From assembly GCA_027886185.1 (NCBI GenBank), contig WOAB01000124.1:2542001-2606000 (forward strand): a stretch of 64,000 nt of DNA. The letters are read 5' to 3'. Below, in pieces: positions 1-10,128 of this stretch. Below the pieces are notes generated by a model, which worked only from the letters and a program-made list of their open reading frames with translations, was not told the origin of the DNA and did no database searches. This DNA is from Rheum nobile. Lineage: Eukaryota > Streptophyta > Magnoliopsida > Caryophyllales > Polygonaceae. Each line of letters starts with the position of its first letter. Within the stretch, counting starts at the first letter, position 1. Both the position numbers and the translations under genes were made by a program.

Positions 1-23
1 TGCCGCCGATAAAACCCGAGTTC

Positions 24-328
24 CATGGGCGGCTCGAGGAGCCGCCCATGATGAGTTCAGTTTAGGGATTTTTTTTTGAAATAAATAAAAATGTTTTTTT
101 AAAAACCGGTTCATTGAAACCGTGGTTGTGGGCGGCATTTCGTGCCGCCCAAGAAACTGGGTCAGTGAACCGGGTTTTTTTGGGGGACAGGGTTCATAGG
201 CGGCACTTCCTGCCGCCCAGGGTTCATGGACGGCACGTGGTGCTGCCCAGTGAGTATACGTTTCACTCCAACGGTCGATGTGGGCTGCACGTAGGGCCGC
301 CCAGTACAGGTGTAGCCGGCTATATAAA
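24..328 (+). promoter_or_regulatory. Palindrome array and TATA box upstream of transposase
   Basis: GC-rich inverted repeats stand at 24-50 (11-bp arms, 5-nt loop), 130-150, about 203-219, 232-250 and 281-304, the later ones imperfect. They are followed by TATATAAA at 321-328, 56 bases before the transposase start codon at 384. AACCGG-type motifs are interspersed at about 106 and 166. The arrangement of palindromes directly upstream of a TATA box recurs at every other promoter in this element. Confidence 0.6.
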
Positions 329-383
329 TTAGGGATGGTGGTATTGTATTGTATCCAAATCTAGAAACTCATTTTCATAATAA

Positions 384-3300
384 ATGTCATCGTCAAGCGG
401 TTCTGGTTGGAGGGGATTGTCGGAGTCCTCTTCGAGCGCTAACACATCTGTAGATGATGAGGGTGATTTGCAGGCGCCAATTTCTCCCGAGTACTTCAAG
501 GTATGTAATATTGTAATTTTTACTGTATAAAATAATTAGATCTTAAATGTACTTAGTCTTTGAAATGTTAAACTGTTTTGAAATAATATTTAATTTGTTG
601 ATATTAGTTGTTAGAAATTTAATTATTAATTAGTCTCTAATGTGGTAATTTTTGTATATAAATAGGGTGATTCTAGTGATGATGGATTTATAGCTATCGA
701 CTTCTCATCCCATTTTACTACTACTGAGATATTTCCTAGTAAGGAAGGATTGAGAGATTGGGTGCAAATGGTAGGTTTTAGTCTTTTTATGGTCATCACT
801 ACTAAATCATCAAATCCTAAAAAGATTATACTTCACTGTGAGAGATCCGGGTTACCTAGGTCCGGCAAGAAGAAGGTGTTAGTCGATGGTATAAAGGTCA
901 TCCCGATACGAGTGAATAAAACTAGGTCAAAAAAGAAGGGTTGTCCCTTTTTGCCGCATGGTACTTTTAGGGAAGGAAATGTTATTAGAGATCCTGGGTG
1001 GACCTTATCGGTTGTTAGTGGATCCCATAACCATATGCTTTCTACCACCTTGACCGGCCATGCATTTGCTACCCGACTTACGAAGGAGCAGCGTAGGAAA
1101 GTGATGATTGATACTGCGGTGGGTGCAAGACCCAAGGTTATTTCTACACGGCTTAGGAATGAATATTCGAGTGCAACGAGTTTGAGGAATCATGTGTACA
1201 CTGTTAGGGCTAAGGAGAGGTTGAAATCCCTAGACAATCTGAATGTGACACAATGGTCATTGGGATTTTTGAATGAGAAAGGCTATTTGTTGGACACTGC
1301 TACTAAGACGAGGGAAGATGGGAAGGAGGTTTTGGCATGCTTGTTTATTTCTCATCCAGACGCTCGACATTTGTTGTGCATGTTTCCTAATGTCGTCATT
1401 ATGGATTCGACCTACAAAACCAACAGGTAAACCTTAGTCTTTTTTGTATTATGTGTAGATAATGGTATTTTCTGCGGGTTTTAAATTTTGTTGTTGTTGC
1501 ATTTATAGGTACGGTATGCCTCTGTTCCAGATTGTTGGGTTTACTTGCACCAACTACACATATTGCATTGCTCTTGTGTTCATGGAAAGGGAGACGACAA
1601 ACCACTATGCATGGGCACTGAGACGATTGAAGTGGTTGTACGGGGAGAAAAATCCCATATGCATCATGTCTGATCGAGAGCTAGGACTGATCAAGGCTGC
1701 CAAACTGGTGTTTCCGAAGGTTCGTCATCACTTGTGTCAGGTCCATGTAGACCGTAATGTGAAGGCATATGTTAAGACGATAAAGATTGAAGAGAAGAAA
1801 TTCTCGGGAAGTGTTCGTCGGGTGATGAGGTCTCACACAAAGGAGGAGTACAGAGAGCGGCTTGCTCACTTTAAGGGGATATGGAGTGAAGGCTTGGTGC
1901 GATATGTGGAGCAAACTTGGTTTAATGAGTATAAGAAGAAGCTGGTTGCGGCATGGTATGATGATGTTCTCCATTTTGCCACAAGAACATCAAACAGGTA
2001 ACTTTCATACAAACATTTGCAATCAAATTGGGTTATAAAATTTATTTAGTTAATTGTATACGAATATATTATTTTCAGGGTTGAGGGTCAGCACTCTATG
2101 CTTAAGGACATGATTGAGACATCCGTCGGAGGGTTCGACACACTTGTGCAGCACATCGACAACATGTTTGTTGATCAGCATCGGAAGATCCGATATGAGA
2201 TGACCAAGAACTGCACTGCCTTTCCCATGGAGATAGTGAAAGGCCCTGAGTGGGTTAAGGTGTTCTTCAAGCGCATCCTTGAAAAGTGCTCTGAAAAATG
2301 CCTGAGGATGTTGTATGCCCAAGCTGTGTTAGCAAAGGAGGGGAAAATTGGGAACAAATGTGCTGATTTTTGGTGGAGGTCCACACTGGGGCTGCCTTGC
2401 CCACACACAATTAAGGTCTACGTAGAGACGGGTTATCCGTTAGTGCCTGAAGAGGTTGATATTTTCTGGAAGCAGATCCGATGGGAAGGGGTGGATGCTA
2501 AGGATCTCGATGTCGATGATGGTGTTTCACTGACAGCGGACAATGTCACGGTGGATGACTTCGTTGAAGAGTACTTATGTGGGACAGTTGAGGGATTTGA
2601 TTTGAAGAAGATGGCGGAAAAGTGGCGTGAGTCAAAGGACCCTACATCGTGCGATATTCAAGACCCGCCACGTGGTGAGACCAAGAAGGGGAGGCCTAGG
2701 ATGAATGCGAGAAAGACCGGTACAAAGAGGAAAATGTGTTGGGACGAGCATGTGGATGCAAACATGAAGAAGGAGAAGCAGAAGATGAAGATGGAGGATG
2801 AGGAGCTGGGAGTGGATGAGGAGGATGAGCCTGCAGAGAAAGAGACGACCAATGTGAAATCGTCCGTTGGATCCCCGGGATCGAAAGGATGCCCTTCTAG
2901 CGGACGACCTCACAGTGGAGTTTCAACAGCAAAGGGGAGTGCCACTAAACCTGCAAAGCCGAAATCTGCTTCAACCAAGTCCAAGTCGGGTTCAAACAAG
3001 CCGGTCAAGTATCTCGGCTTCAACTGGGGGCACGAGAATATTGATCATTTCATGCTCGCCTACATTTCTGGAGTTCAAAATGTCAAAGGTGATGGTCATT
3101 GTGGGTTCCGTTCTCTTGCCGTTTTGCTGTGTCGCCAAGAAGACGAGTACATTGATGTCCGGTTAGGGCTTTCGAAGCACGTCCAGGCATATGGAGCGAA
3201 CTACGTAGCGATGCTTGCGGAGGAAGCGTTGACGTTGGAAGAATTTGTTAGGAAATTGAATTATATTCCTTCACCGTGCACGGCAAACTTCTGGTGTATA

Positions 3301-3716
3301 ATGCCTATTACTGGGTTGGCGTTTGCAACGGAACACCAAGTGGTTGTTGTTGTTGTCTTATCATGGTTCGGATCGCACACATGTCTTCCATTGTGGGCCC
3401 CCCCGGATGCCGAGCCTCCGACAAAGGTTTATGCGATAGCACATGTAGGCAGGAGAGACCATTACGTACCGGTACGTGGAGTCCTACTCTCTCGTATTTA
3501 CTTATTCTTTCATAATTTTTTTAGTAACTGTATTGTTTACGTGTACAGATTTGGCTTGTTAATGACCATTGTCCCATTCCACCGCCTCCAAGACAGTGGC
3601 GCATTTACAAGGATCCAAGTGTTGATGGATGGGATAGTCATGAGCGCTTCAAGGATAGGTTCAAGAATTATGTAGAGGAGCGAGCATATCATGGGCGACC
3701 TGACATACTTACCTAG
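384..3716 (+). CDS. MULE transposase fused to OTU-type cysteine protease
   Basis: Predicted exons are 384-500, 666-1426, 1509-1997, 2079-3471 and 3549-3716. All junctions are GT-AG and frame is kept throughout, giving 975 aa ending in TAG. The N-terminal zinc cluster (C97, C132, H160, H162) resembles the FAR1/MULE DNA-binding module. The DDE transposase core has D286 (IMDSTYKTNRYG), D348 (CIMSDREL) and a probable E458 (NRVEGQHS). A degenerate SWIM-like patch (KCADF...LPCPH) lies near 550-565. A Lys/Glu-rich linker leads to an OTU-like protease with Cys797 in GDGHCGFRSLA and His917 in RRDHYVPV. Transposase would bind and cut the element ends; the OTU domain suggests cleavage of ubiquitin-like conjugates, but the substrate is unknown. 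Codon 1 was chosen because it follows the TATA box at 321 and reads through to the first donor. No break is visible. Confidence 0.85.
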
Positions 3717-3941
3717 GTTTTTTGGATTGTAATCGACTTTATATATGATATTGTATTTCCTTTTGTGTGAAAGTTTGATTGAGATTGATCGTATATTGTG
3801 TTTTTAATCATTTGTTTTTGAGAATTGAAAAAAATCGGGAAAATGCTATACGAGACAACAATATTACTAATCATTAACAAAAACACGTTCACGAAAACAT
3901 TAAAGCGTACACTAGTTTAACATGAAACATAAAAAAGCTAT

Positions 3942-4397
3942 CTAATCCTCGTCCGAATCGGCCTCCCCGCCATCATCATAGCTGCCGTTGTCCACCACAG
4001 ATTCCGGATCTTCTAAAAGACCGAGGATATGGCGTCTCGGGTGTGAAGACTCTGTGTAAATGGGAACTGGAACACCAGGTCTGTAAAGAGCCATAATTTT
4101 AGCTATCTGATCCTCGTGTACCACCTCACAGAGTCGTGGAGGATCCACGCCTGCTGGAAAGTAAAAAATCCGACCAGGGGGAACCCCGTCTCCAGGCACG
4201 AGATGGTAAAATAATGCCAAGTACAAGAAACCTAATGACAACCCCCCCTCTCCAGGCTCGAGATCCCCCATCCGCAACGTGCGGACCTCGCCACCTTCGT
4301 AGCCATGGAAAAACATGTCCATCCCACTTCGTTGGCGTATCATTCGATTGTAGGTGATTCGCCCATTTTCGTAAACTTCGAGAACCAAAGGCGCCAT
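3942..4397 (-). CDS. Unrecognised 151-aa transposon-borne protein
   Basis: I do not recognise this family. The single-exon ORF starts at 4397 and ends in a highly acidic tail (DDGGEADSDED). It has no transmembrane segment, signal peptide or zinc-binding cysteine cluster that I can see; the body is a mixed aromatic/proline sequence. It converges with the transposase gene, whose 3' end is 226 bp away. It is divergent from the GRF zinc-finger gene and shares an upstream palindrome array with it. A TATA box reading ctataaata on the minus strand lies at 4469-4477, about 75 bases upstream of the ATG. A real gene is supported by the promoter and by the clean ORF; an accessory transposon function is inference. 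Confidence 0.5.
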   Translation of the reverse strand: MAPLVLEVYENGRITYNRMIRQRSGMDMFFHGYEGGEVRTLRMGDLEPGEGGLSLGFLYLALFYHLVPGDGVPPGRIFYFPAGVDPPRLCEVVHEDQIAKIMALYRPGVPVPIYTESSHPRRHILGLLEDPESVVDNGSYDDGGEADSDED

Positions 4398-4468
4398 TAC
4401 CTTAAATAGAACCGAAGAAAAGTTTGTGAGGAGTGGAAATTGTGTGTATTTCGAGGGGTTTTGGGGCC

Positions 4469-4658
4469 GTATTTATAGGCTAAAATAGGACCGTTGTGGG
4501 CGGCCCACAGAGCAGCCCATGAGGGTTCACTGGGCGGCACACAGAGCAACCCATGAGGGTACTGGGCGGCACTGTGTGTCGCCCAGTAGGGTACTTGTGA
4601 AATTCTGGACCCTTTGGGCGGCACTATGAGCCGCCTAGACAGCTTTTTTACTATATAA
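4469..4658. promoter_or_regulatory. Bidirectional promoter with shared palindrome array
   Basis: A minus-strand TATA box (4469-4477) and a plus-strand TATA box (TATATAA, 4652-4658) flank four palindromes: about 4496-4520, 4539-4563, 4562-4587 and 4613-4639. Their left arms keep GGGCGGC; right arms are partly decayed (for example GCAGCCC, GTCGCCC). The region separates the divergent genes at 4397 and 4718. Confidence 0.6.
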
Positions 4659-4717
4659 GGAGAACTTTTGTTGATAGATTCATTACATTCATAGGAAACC
4701 AAACACTACAACAAATA

Positions 4718-5071
4718 ATGGCATCTTCTTCTGAATCATCAACAAACCCCCCACATCAACTATGCGAGTGTAATTTGAAACCCGTTGTCTGTACTTGGGA
4801 TTTGCAGTGGAACTACGGAAGGAGGTATTGGGGATGCCCGAGGAAGCAGTGTTTATACATGAAGTATATTGATCCTATGTACGAGGATAGGGCACACGCG
4901 GTTATTCGACAACAGTGGCGGGAAAAACAAGATCTTGTTAAGGAAAAACAAGATCTTGTTAAGGAGAAACAAGATCTTGTTAAGCAAAATCAAAAACTTT
5001 TACAAGATCTGGGTAAGATGCGTAGGTATAACCGCAAACTATATAATGATGTACATCGTATACTGCCTTGA
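4718..5071 (+). CDS. GRF-type zinc finger / coiled-coil protein, 117 aa
   Basis: Residues about 17-55 match the GRF zinc-finger pattern: C-x-C, then a second Cys, the GRRYWGCP core and a final Cys followed by aromatics. GRF fingers occur in nucleic-acid-binding proteins such as topoisomerase III and NEIL3, where they bind single-stranded DNA. Residues about 67-110 are charged and predicted to form a coiled coil. They include three tandem copies of EKQDLVK encoded by a 21-bp repeat at 4922-4984, each copy containing the palindrome AACAAGATCTTGTT. The TATA box is at 4652-4658, 60 bases upstream of the ATG. A DNA-binding accessory role in the transposon is inference. No break is visible. Confidence 0.6.
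   Translation: MASSSESSTNPPHQLCECNLKPVVCTWDLQWNYGRRYWGCPRKQCLYMKYIDPMYEDRAHAVIRQQWREKQDLVKEKQDLVKEKQDLVKQNQKLLQDLGKMRRYNRKLYNDVHRILP
4922..4984 (+). repeat. Three-copy 21-bp tandem repeat inside the GRF gene
   Basis: Units of the form gaaaaacaagatcttgttaa follow one another in frame and encode EKQDLVK three times. A fourth, diverged half-unit follows. The 14-bp core is itself a perfect palindrome centred on a GATC. Confidence 0.85.
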
Positions 5072-5195
5072 TGTCGTATCTTTTGTATAATGTTCTTTAC
5101 GTACTATCAAACTTTGTAGGGAGCAAGCCATTTTATCAAAGCAGAGATACGATATGCCGCGAACTTTTACTAGAGACTATCCTAATTTCTTCAAA

Positions 5196-5225
5196 CGCAA
5201 CTAGCCGATAAAATGGCTAGTTGCG
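5196..5225. repeat. Short perfect hairpin downstream of GRF gene
   Basis: CGCAACTAGCC at 5196-5206 is the exact reverse complement of 5215-5225, with an 8-nt loop. It lies 125 bp past the GRF stop codon and could sit in that gene's 3' untranslated region. It may equally be a transposon footprint. Confidence 0.6.
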
Positions 5226-5385
5226 AAAGCAAGAACTCTGATGGTATTCATCCAGCGAAGAATATGAATGTATGGTTATATAACGTTCTGTATTGTTTTG
5301 GGTCATTAATTAATACTAAAAACAACCAATAATTTTGTCATATGTTGAATATCACTATTATAACACCAAAAAATATTGTATTAGC

Positions 5386-5515
5386 ATGGGCGGCGTGACA
5401 CGCCGCCCATATCATTTCATCACCACAACTCTGGGCGGCACGTTGTACAGCCCATGGGCTGCACAGTGTGCAGCCCATGGGCTGTACAACGTGCCGCCCA
5501 AGATGCCTATAAATA
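5386..5515 (+). promoter_or_regulatory. Two perfect palindromes and a TATA box for the hairpin unit
   Basis: A perfect 25-nt palindrome (12-bp arms, centre 5398) is followed by a perfect 69-nt palindrome at 5432-5500 (34-bp arms around one central base). TATAAATA follows at 5508-5515. The 69-nt structure is built from GGGCGGCAC / GTGCCGCCC ends with nested CAGCCCATGGGCTG units. This is the cleanest copy of the element-wide promoter arrangement. Confidence 0.7.
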
Positions 5516-5753
5516 GGCCATACGGGGTCCCCTTTCTACCAAGCTTGTCTCACCCAAAGAGGCAAGCTTCCACATCCAAGAGAAAGGGATGTGTTTGATT
5601 GCGGTAAGAAAAATAAATATATGTATTTTATTGATTATTTACGCTATTAGGTTGTAGTATTCGTTGGAATCTAATTAAATAATGTTTTATTTCAGATACA
5701 AGAATTCAATATCGTGGGTTTCGTCATCTAGCATTTTCAGAACTTCGGTCCCG

Positions 5754-6260
5754 GAGGAACACAGTCAACCGCCTTTTCCACCTTCACTAGTGAGTTTAAA
5801 CCGAACTGTCTTGTATTCATTGTAGACTCACGTCATGTTGTGGTCATTTCCAACAGTGCGTTAAGATGGATGCGATTGCCTTGTGGTCATTATCCTCTTG
5901 ACCGAGTCAAGAGTCCTAGGACGAACCTCCTTCGGCCATGTTATGCATGCTAATCTGCTCTTTTTTCCTCGCAGCAGCACAGAAAAATATGGGATCTTCA
6001 AATTTCGGTATTTGTAGGATTTCAAGTTTTTCTGTGATGCAGCAAGAAAAAAAGAGCAGATCAGCATGAACGACATGGCCCAAGGAGGTTCGTCCTAGGA
6101 CTCTTGACTCGGTCAAGAGGATAATGTCCACAAGGCAATCGCATCCATCTTAACGCACTGTTGGAAATGACCACAACATGACGTGAGTCTACAATGAATA
6201 CAAGACAGTTCGGTTTAAGCTCACTAGTGAAGGTGGAAAAGGCGGTTGTTTGTGTTCCTC
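5754..6260. repeat. 507-bp long inverted repeat
   Basis: The left arm 5754-5987 and right arm 6026-6260 are reverse complements with few mismatches, around a loop of about 38 nt (5988-6025). The outer part contains ACCGCCTTTTCCACCTTCAC and its complement. The inner part contains TCAAGAGTCCTAGGACGAAC and its complement. The arms do not obviously match any other gene in the window. Confidence 0.9.
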
Positions 6261-6269
6261 TTGACCAAG

Positions 6270-6468
6270 TCAAGAGTCCTAGGACGAACCTCCTTGGGCC
6301 ATGGCGTACATGCTGATCTGCTCTTTTTTCCTGGCTGCAGCACAGAAAAACATGGGATCTTCATATTTCAGTATTTGTAGGATTTCAAGTTTTTCTGTGA
6401 TGCAACTAGGAGAAGGAGCATATCAGCATGAACGTCGTGGTCCTAGGAGGTTCATCCTGGGCTCTTGA
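6270..6468. repeat. Second, shorter copy of the inner hairpin
   Basis: This 199-bp stretch repeats the inner part of the preceding inverted repeat in the left-arm orientation. It ends in its own diverged complement (tcaagagtcc at 6270 pairs with gggctcttga at 6459-6468). The outer arm sequence is missing. Confidence 0.8.
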
Positions 6469-6546
6469 GTGAATGTATATGTATAGTGCAAGAGTTGTGT
6501 ATGTCATTTGTTCTAGTGTGTATGTATTTTTTTTTAAGTGTGTAAG

Positions 6547-6678
6547 CCATCAGTGAATGTATATGTGTTTTTAGAATTTGTACGTGTTTTTAGTATGTGT
6601 ATGTAATTTAATCCATCGGTGAATGTATATGTGTTTTTAGAATTTGTACGTGTTTTTAGTATGTGTATGTAATTTAAG
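6547..6678. repeat. 66-bp tandem duplication
   Basis: A TG-rich unit starting CCATCAGTGAATG at 6547 is repeated at 6613 with almost no change. It lies between the hairpin unit and the 3' end of the PMD gene. Confidence 0.8.
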
Positions 6679-6877
6679 AATATACATGTGTTTTTTAGAA
6701 ATAACGCACGAAAATCCAACAAACCAATAAGCAAAGAACTAAAACTAGAAACGACGGAACAAATTAGAAACGACGGAACAAATATCTAAATACGAAACCA
6801 ATAAAGCCAAAAGTCATACTTAATTTACTGGAATTTCAATCCCCAAAAACGTACAAACACAAAAGTCAAAAGTCATA

Positions 6878-9800
6878 CTACGAACTCTCCGTCTCACTAT
6901 CAGATGAGTCATCTAGATGTGGAGTGGAAGCACTAGCTAAGGACACACCTACACCCGAAACCACGCCCGGTGCCCATACTGGAGGAACAGAAGAGGTCGG
7001 CTGAGACGATGCTTGCTGAGCTGCTGCACGCTCTTCCGCCATCCTAGATGATTCGGCTCTCTCAAATATAGTAGCGTCTGCACTATATGCATGGGAAGGC
7101 ATCTGTGAAGCCCGTACAAGCGGTGGAGCTACAGGAATGACGTCACTGAAAAGGATGTCATGCAAATGCTGAAAGTGCTCCCTACACCCTAAACAACCTC
7201 CTCCAGACATAAGCTCTTGAAGATAGGCCTGGATCATCGCATGACGCTGCAAATGAAAACAAACATTTTAAAAACATAGACTTTCATAAAATAATTTAAA
7301 AGAATAAAATGGGAAAAAAACATACCCTTTGCAAGTTGATAGCCGGAGGTGGTCCTCTACTGATACGAGGCTGGACTGGCGCATGCGGACTCACGTAAGG
7401 ATGCGACACCTGTAGATACCAGTCCAGGTACGCGTCGTGGACATCCCAAGCCATCGTCGCAGGAGGACTCGCCAAGATGTGGGGGCAAAGATGATGCTCA
7501 CGCTGGTCCCACCTGTGCCAACGCGGGTCAAAGTGCAACTGGTATCGCCTCGTCCCCCTGAAATTAAGAGGACGCACTGCAACCAGAGGCTCTATGATAT
7601 CCATCGGCCTGCTCTGTCGATAACCGAACTGGCGTGTAAGCCGATCTGGCATGTAGGCCTCCTCTACACCGAGAAAACGAATAGTCCCTCGATAAGTGGA
7701 GGACCTGTGACGACCTCGAAAATCAAGACCCTCGTACGGCATCCACCGTATCTGCAATTAACAAAACACGATGGACCATAAATTAATTCATTACGCTTTC
7801 TTACTGTAAATTAAAATTGAAAAAGAATACGTATATCCTCTGGCCTATACTCGTCCAGAATTCGTCTGTAGCGTGACTGGTCACGGAGCGACCGGAGAGG
7901 TGTCCGACCAATGCAGTATCGTCCAGCGCGTCGTATGTCGTCGTCCGCACCTTCCTTGAGGTTAGGGTTGCCCGGGAAGTATACAAAGTACGTCCAAATC
8001 CAAACCTGCGTACAGAGAAAGACAACCACTAGTTATAAACAATTCAATAATGTATATTAATAATCTAAATTATAAGTTAACTATATTAAAGGCCTACCTC
8101 CAAAAGACGTGCGCAGCCGGCGAACTGTGCAGCTCCGGCCCGAGAACCCTCTCCGAGGTTCCTATAAAGGAGAGTCAGAACCCCGGTACCCCAAGCAGTA
8201 TGAACGACACGCTCCCAGTCCACAAAAAGAGGTAGCAGTGTGGTCTTCAACTCGTTCGTTGACTTGTCAACGAAGATGCTAGCCGACATGGCGTGCCATA
8301 AGAAACCGGCTGTTATATCCTCTGGGTGGGCACCCTCCTCAATCATCCTCATCACATGCCTCCCAAGCTGGAATTGCTTGACCCAACCCTTCCTAAGGTC
8401 GCAGACCATGTCAGCATCATCCTCATCAAAGCTGTAGTCCGAATCTATCCCAAACAAATAGCCGAACAAAGCCTCACACTCCGCCAGCTCGATATCCTGA
8501 CCGGTCCATGGCGACGTCACCTCAAATCCCTCGATCGGCAGCCCTAGAATCATCAGCACGTCATGTAGCGTAGGACCTATCTCGCCCCAGGGAAAGTGGA
8601 AGGTGTTCGTCTCTGGATGCCATCTCTCAACGAACGCTGAAATGAGGTTGTGATCACCGGTCAACCCCGTCTGCTGTGCAATCCAAAACCAGGACCCCTC
8701 CGCAGGGACCCCTCTAGGAATACGATCCCTCCAAAATGCAAACTGTGAAGGGCGTGTCTGGACCCTCAAATTCCTAACAACGTCCTCAGGTGGGTCCAAC
8801 GACGCCTTCGTCCATATCAGCTCTGCAATGTGCGTGTCAAAGTTCCTCAACAAAGAAGGAAACTGCTCAGCTGGCTCAAGAGGAGGTGGGTCCTGCGTGG
8901 CTGGCTCAGGCTGAGACGGGGCCTGTTGAGATGGAGTCTCCTGATGTGGCTCAGTGGGAGATGGGGCATGTGTGGCTGACTCAGGCTGAGACGGGGCCTG
9001 CTGAGATGGCTCAGGTAACTCCTCCATGTGTAGCTGCTGCTGAGGCGAGTCCTCAAGAGGTGGGTCCTCCTGATGTGACTGTTGAGGTGGGTCCTCCATA
9101 ACCACGTCCTCATCTGAGCGGACGGGACCAACATCGTCCTCACTAGCACCCTCACTATCGGCCTCACTATGGCCCTGCGATACACCGTCAACCCTCCTCT
9201 TGCGAGCAGATGCAGTAGTAGGGCGACTATCTCGATCGGACCGTGTGATCTTACACAATACTTCCTATTTTTGCATTAAAAATATAGAAAATTGTTTTCT
9301 TACAAACAGAATCAATATATTAAAATTTTCATTACAATAACATATTTAATATTACAGTATAATTGTCGCAATTTACCTATACTATTTTTTATAATGATTA
9401 AATACAATAAAAACCAAATTTACAAATATAACTATATTCATTTTACCCACTATAACCTATTTACATATGTCCAAATATTATTTTCATACAAACAAAATAA
9501 TATATTACAATTTTCATTACAATGATATATTAAATATTATTTAACAGTATAATTGAGCATATTACCTATACTATTTTTAACAGTATAATTGAGCATATTA
9601 CCTATACTATTTTTTATAAGATAATGATTTAATAATCTAAAATCCAAGTATATAAATCTACAAGTGCATAAACAATTTAATTAAATAAATTAGATTTAAC
9701 GATTACAAATTTAAAAAATACCATACCTTTTCAGTTGCCCTCCGTTCATATTTTCGCTTTTCGCGAACTGGAATTTCACCCAAGTCTGAAATGGCCTCCT

Positions 9801-10092
9801 GACCAACTGCGCACGCGACGTCGAAGGCATTCTCCGCCGCGATATCGCCCTCCTCGCCCTCGGTCCTGGGCGGCTCCGCAGGCAGCCCAGATTCCCCCAT
9901 AGTGGGCGGCTCCGCAAGCGGCCCAGAATCGTCGCTGCTTCCCCCCGTCACACAGAGATTGGCCGCCGCCGCCACCGCCAACGTCGAATCGCCGCCGTCT
10001 CCGCCTAGCACTCCCGCCGCCGCCTCCAACGCCTCTTGCTCGTCCAATATCGCAAATAGGTCGTCCAATGAATATTCGTCGCCCGGCTCCAT
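6878..10092 (-). CDS. Plant mobile domain (PMD/MAIN-like) protein
   Basis: Exons on the minus strand are read as 10092-9727, 9249-8098, 8005-about 7832, 7751-7326 and 7246-6878, about 828 aa. The N-terminus is acidic. A Pro/Gln/Ser-rich stretch with PSQPE...APSQ repeats follows. The PMD core begins around RNFDTHIAELIW and includes LHDVLMILGLPIEGFEV, FLWHAMSASIFVDKSTN and WIWTYFVYFPG, all typical of plant mobile domain/MAIN proteins, which are retained both in transposons and as host silencing factors. The start at 10092 follows a TATA box at about 10144-10151. Four junction sides are clean. The exon 3 to exon 4 join is not: the only nearby GT (after 7831) and the acceptor at 7752 give a frame that stops early. 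The copy may therefore be broken there or use a non-canonical site. Confidence 0.7.
9866..9927. repeat. Two GGGCGGC palindromes inside PMD exon 1
   Basis: Two copies of CTGGGCGGCTCCGCA(G/A)GC(A/G)GCCCAG-like sequence lie in frame in PMD exon 1 and encode a repeated Leu/Pro-Ala-Glu-Pro-Pro motif. They resemble the promoter palindromes but with partly decayed right arms. Confidence 0.6.
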
Positions 10093-10128
10093 TTTTGTTC
10101 GAACGCTGGAAATCGCATCGGAGAAGAC

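Larger units (their letters stand above)
5540..6470 (+). ncRNA. Probable spliced non-coding hairpin transcript
   Basis: A transcript is inferred to begin about 30 bases past the TATA box at 5508. A consensus intron (GTAAGA at 5604, pyrimidine-rich acceptor ending 5695) separates a short leader from an exon holding two inverted repeats (5754-6260 and 6270-6468). The longest reading frame across the splice closes after about 14 codons, so no protein is evident. The RNA would fold into a stem of over 230 bp and could feed a Dicer pathway. Promoter, intron and foldback are seen; transcription and processing are inferred. Confidence 0.4.

Noticed and set aside
5335..5598. 87-codon ORF across the 69-nt palindrome
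   Set aside because: It runs through the palindromes and the TATA box, where the DNA structure itself explains the open frame.
8790..9101. 103-codon plus-strand ORF
   Set aside because: It is the complement of the PMD repeat region (Pro/Gln/Ser repeats), so its regularity is a shadow.
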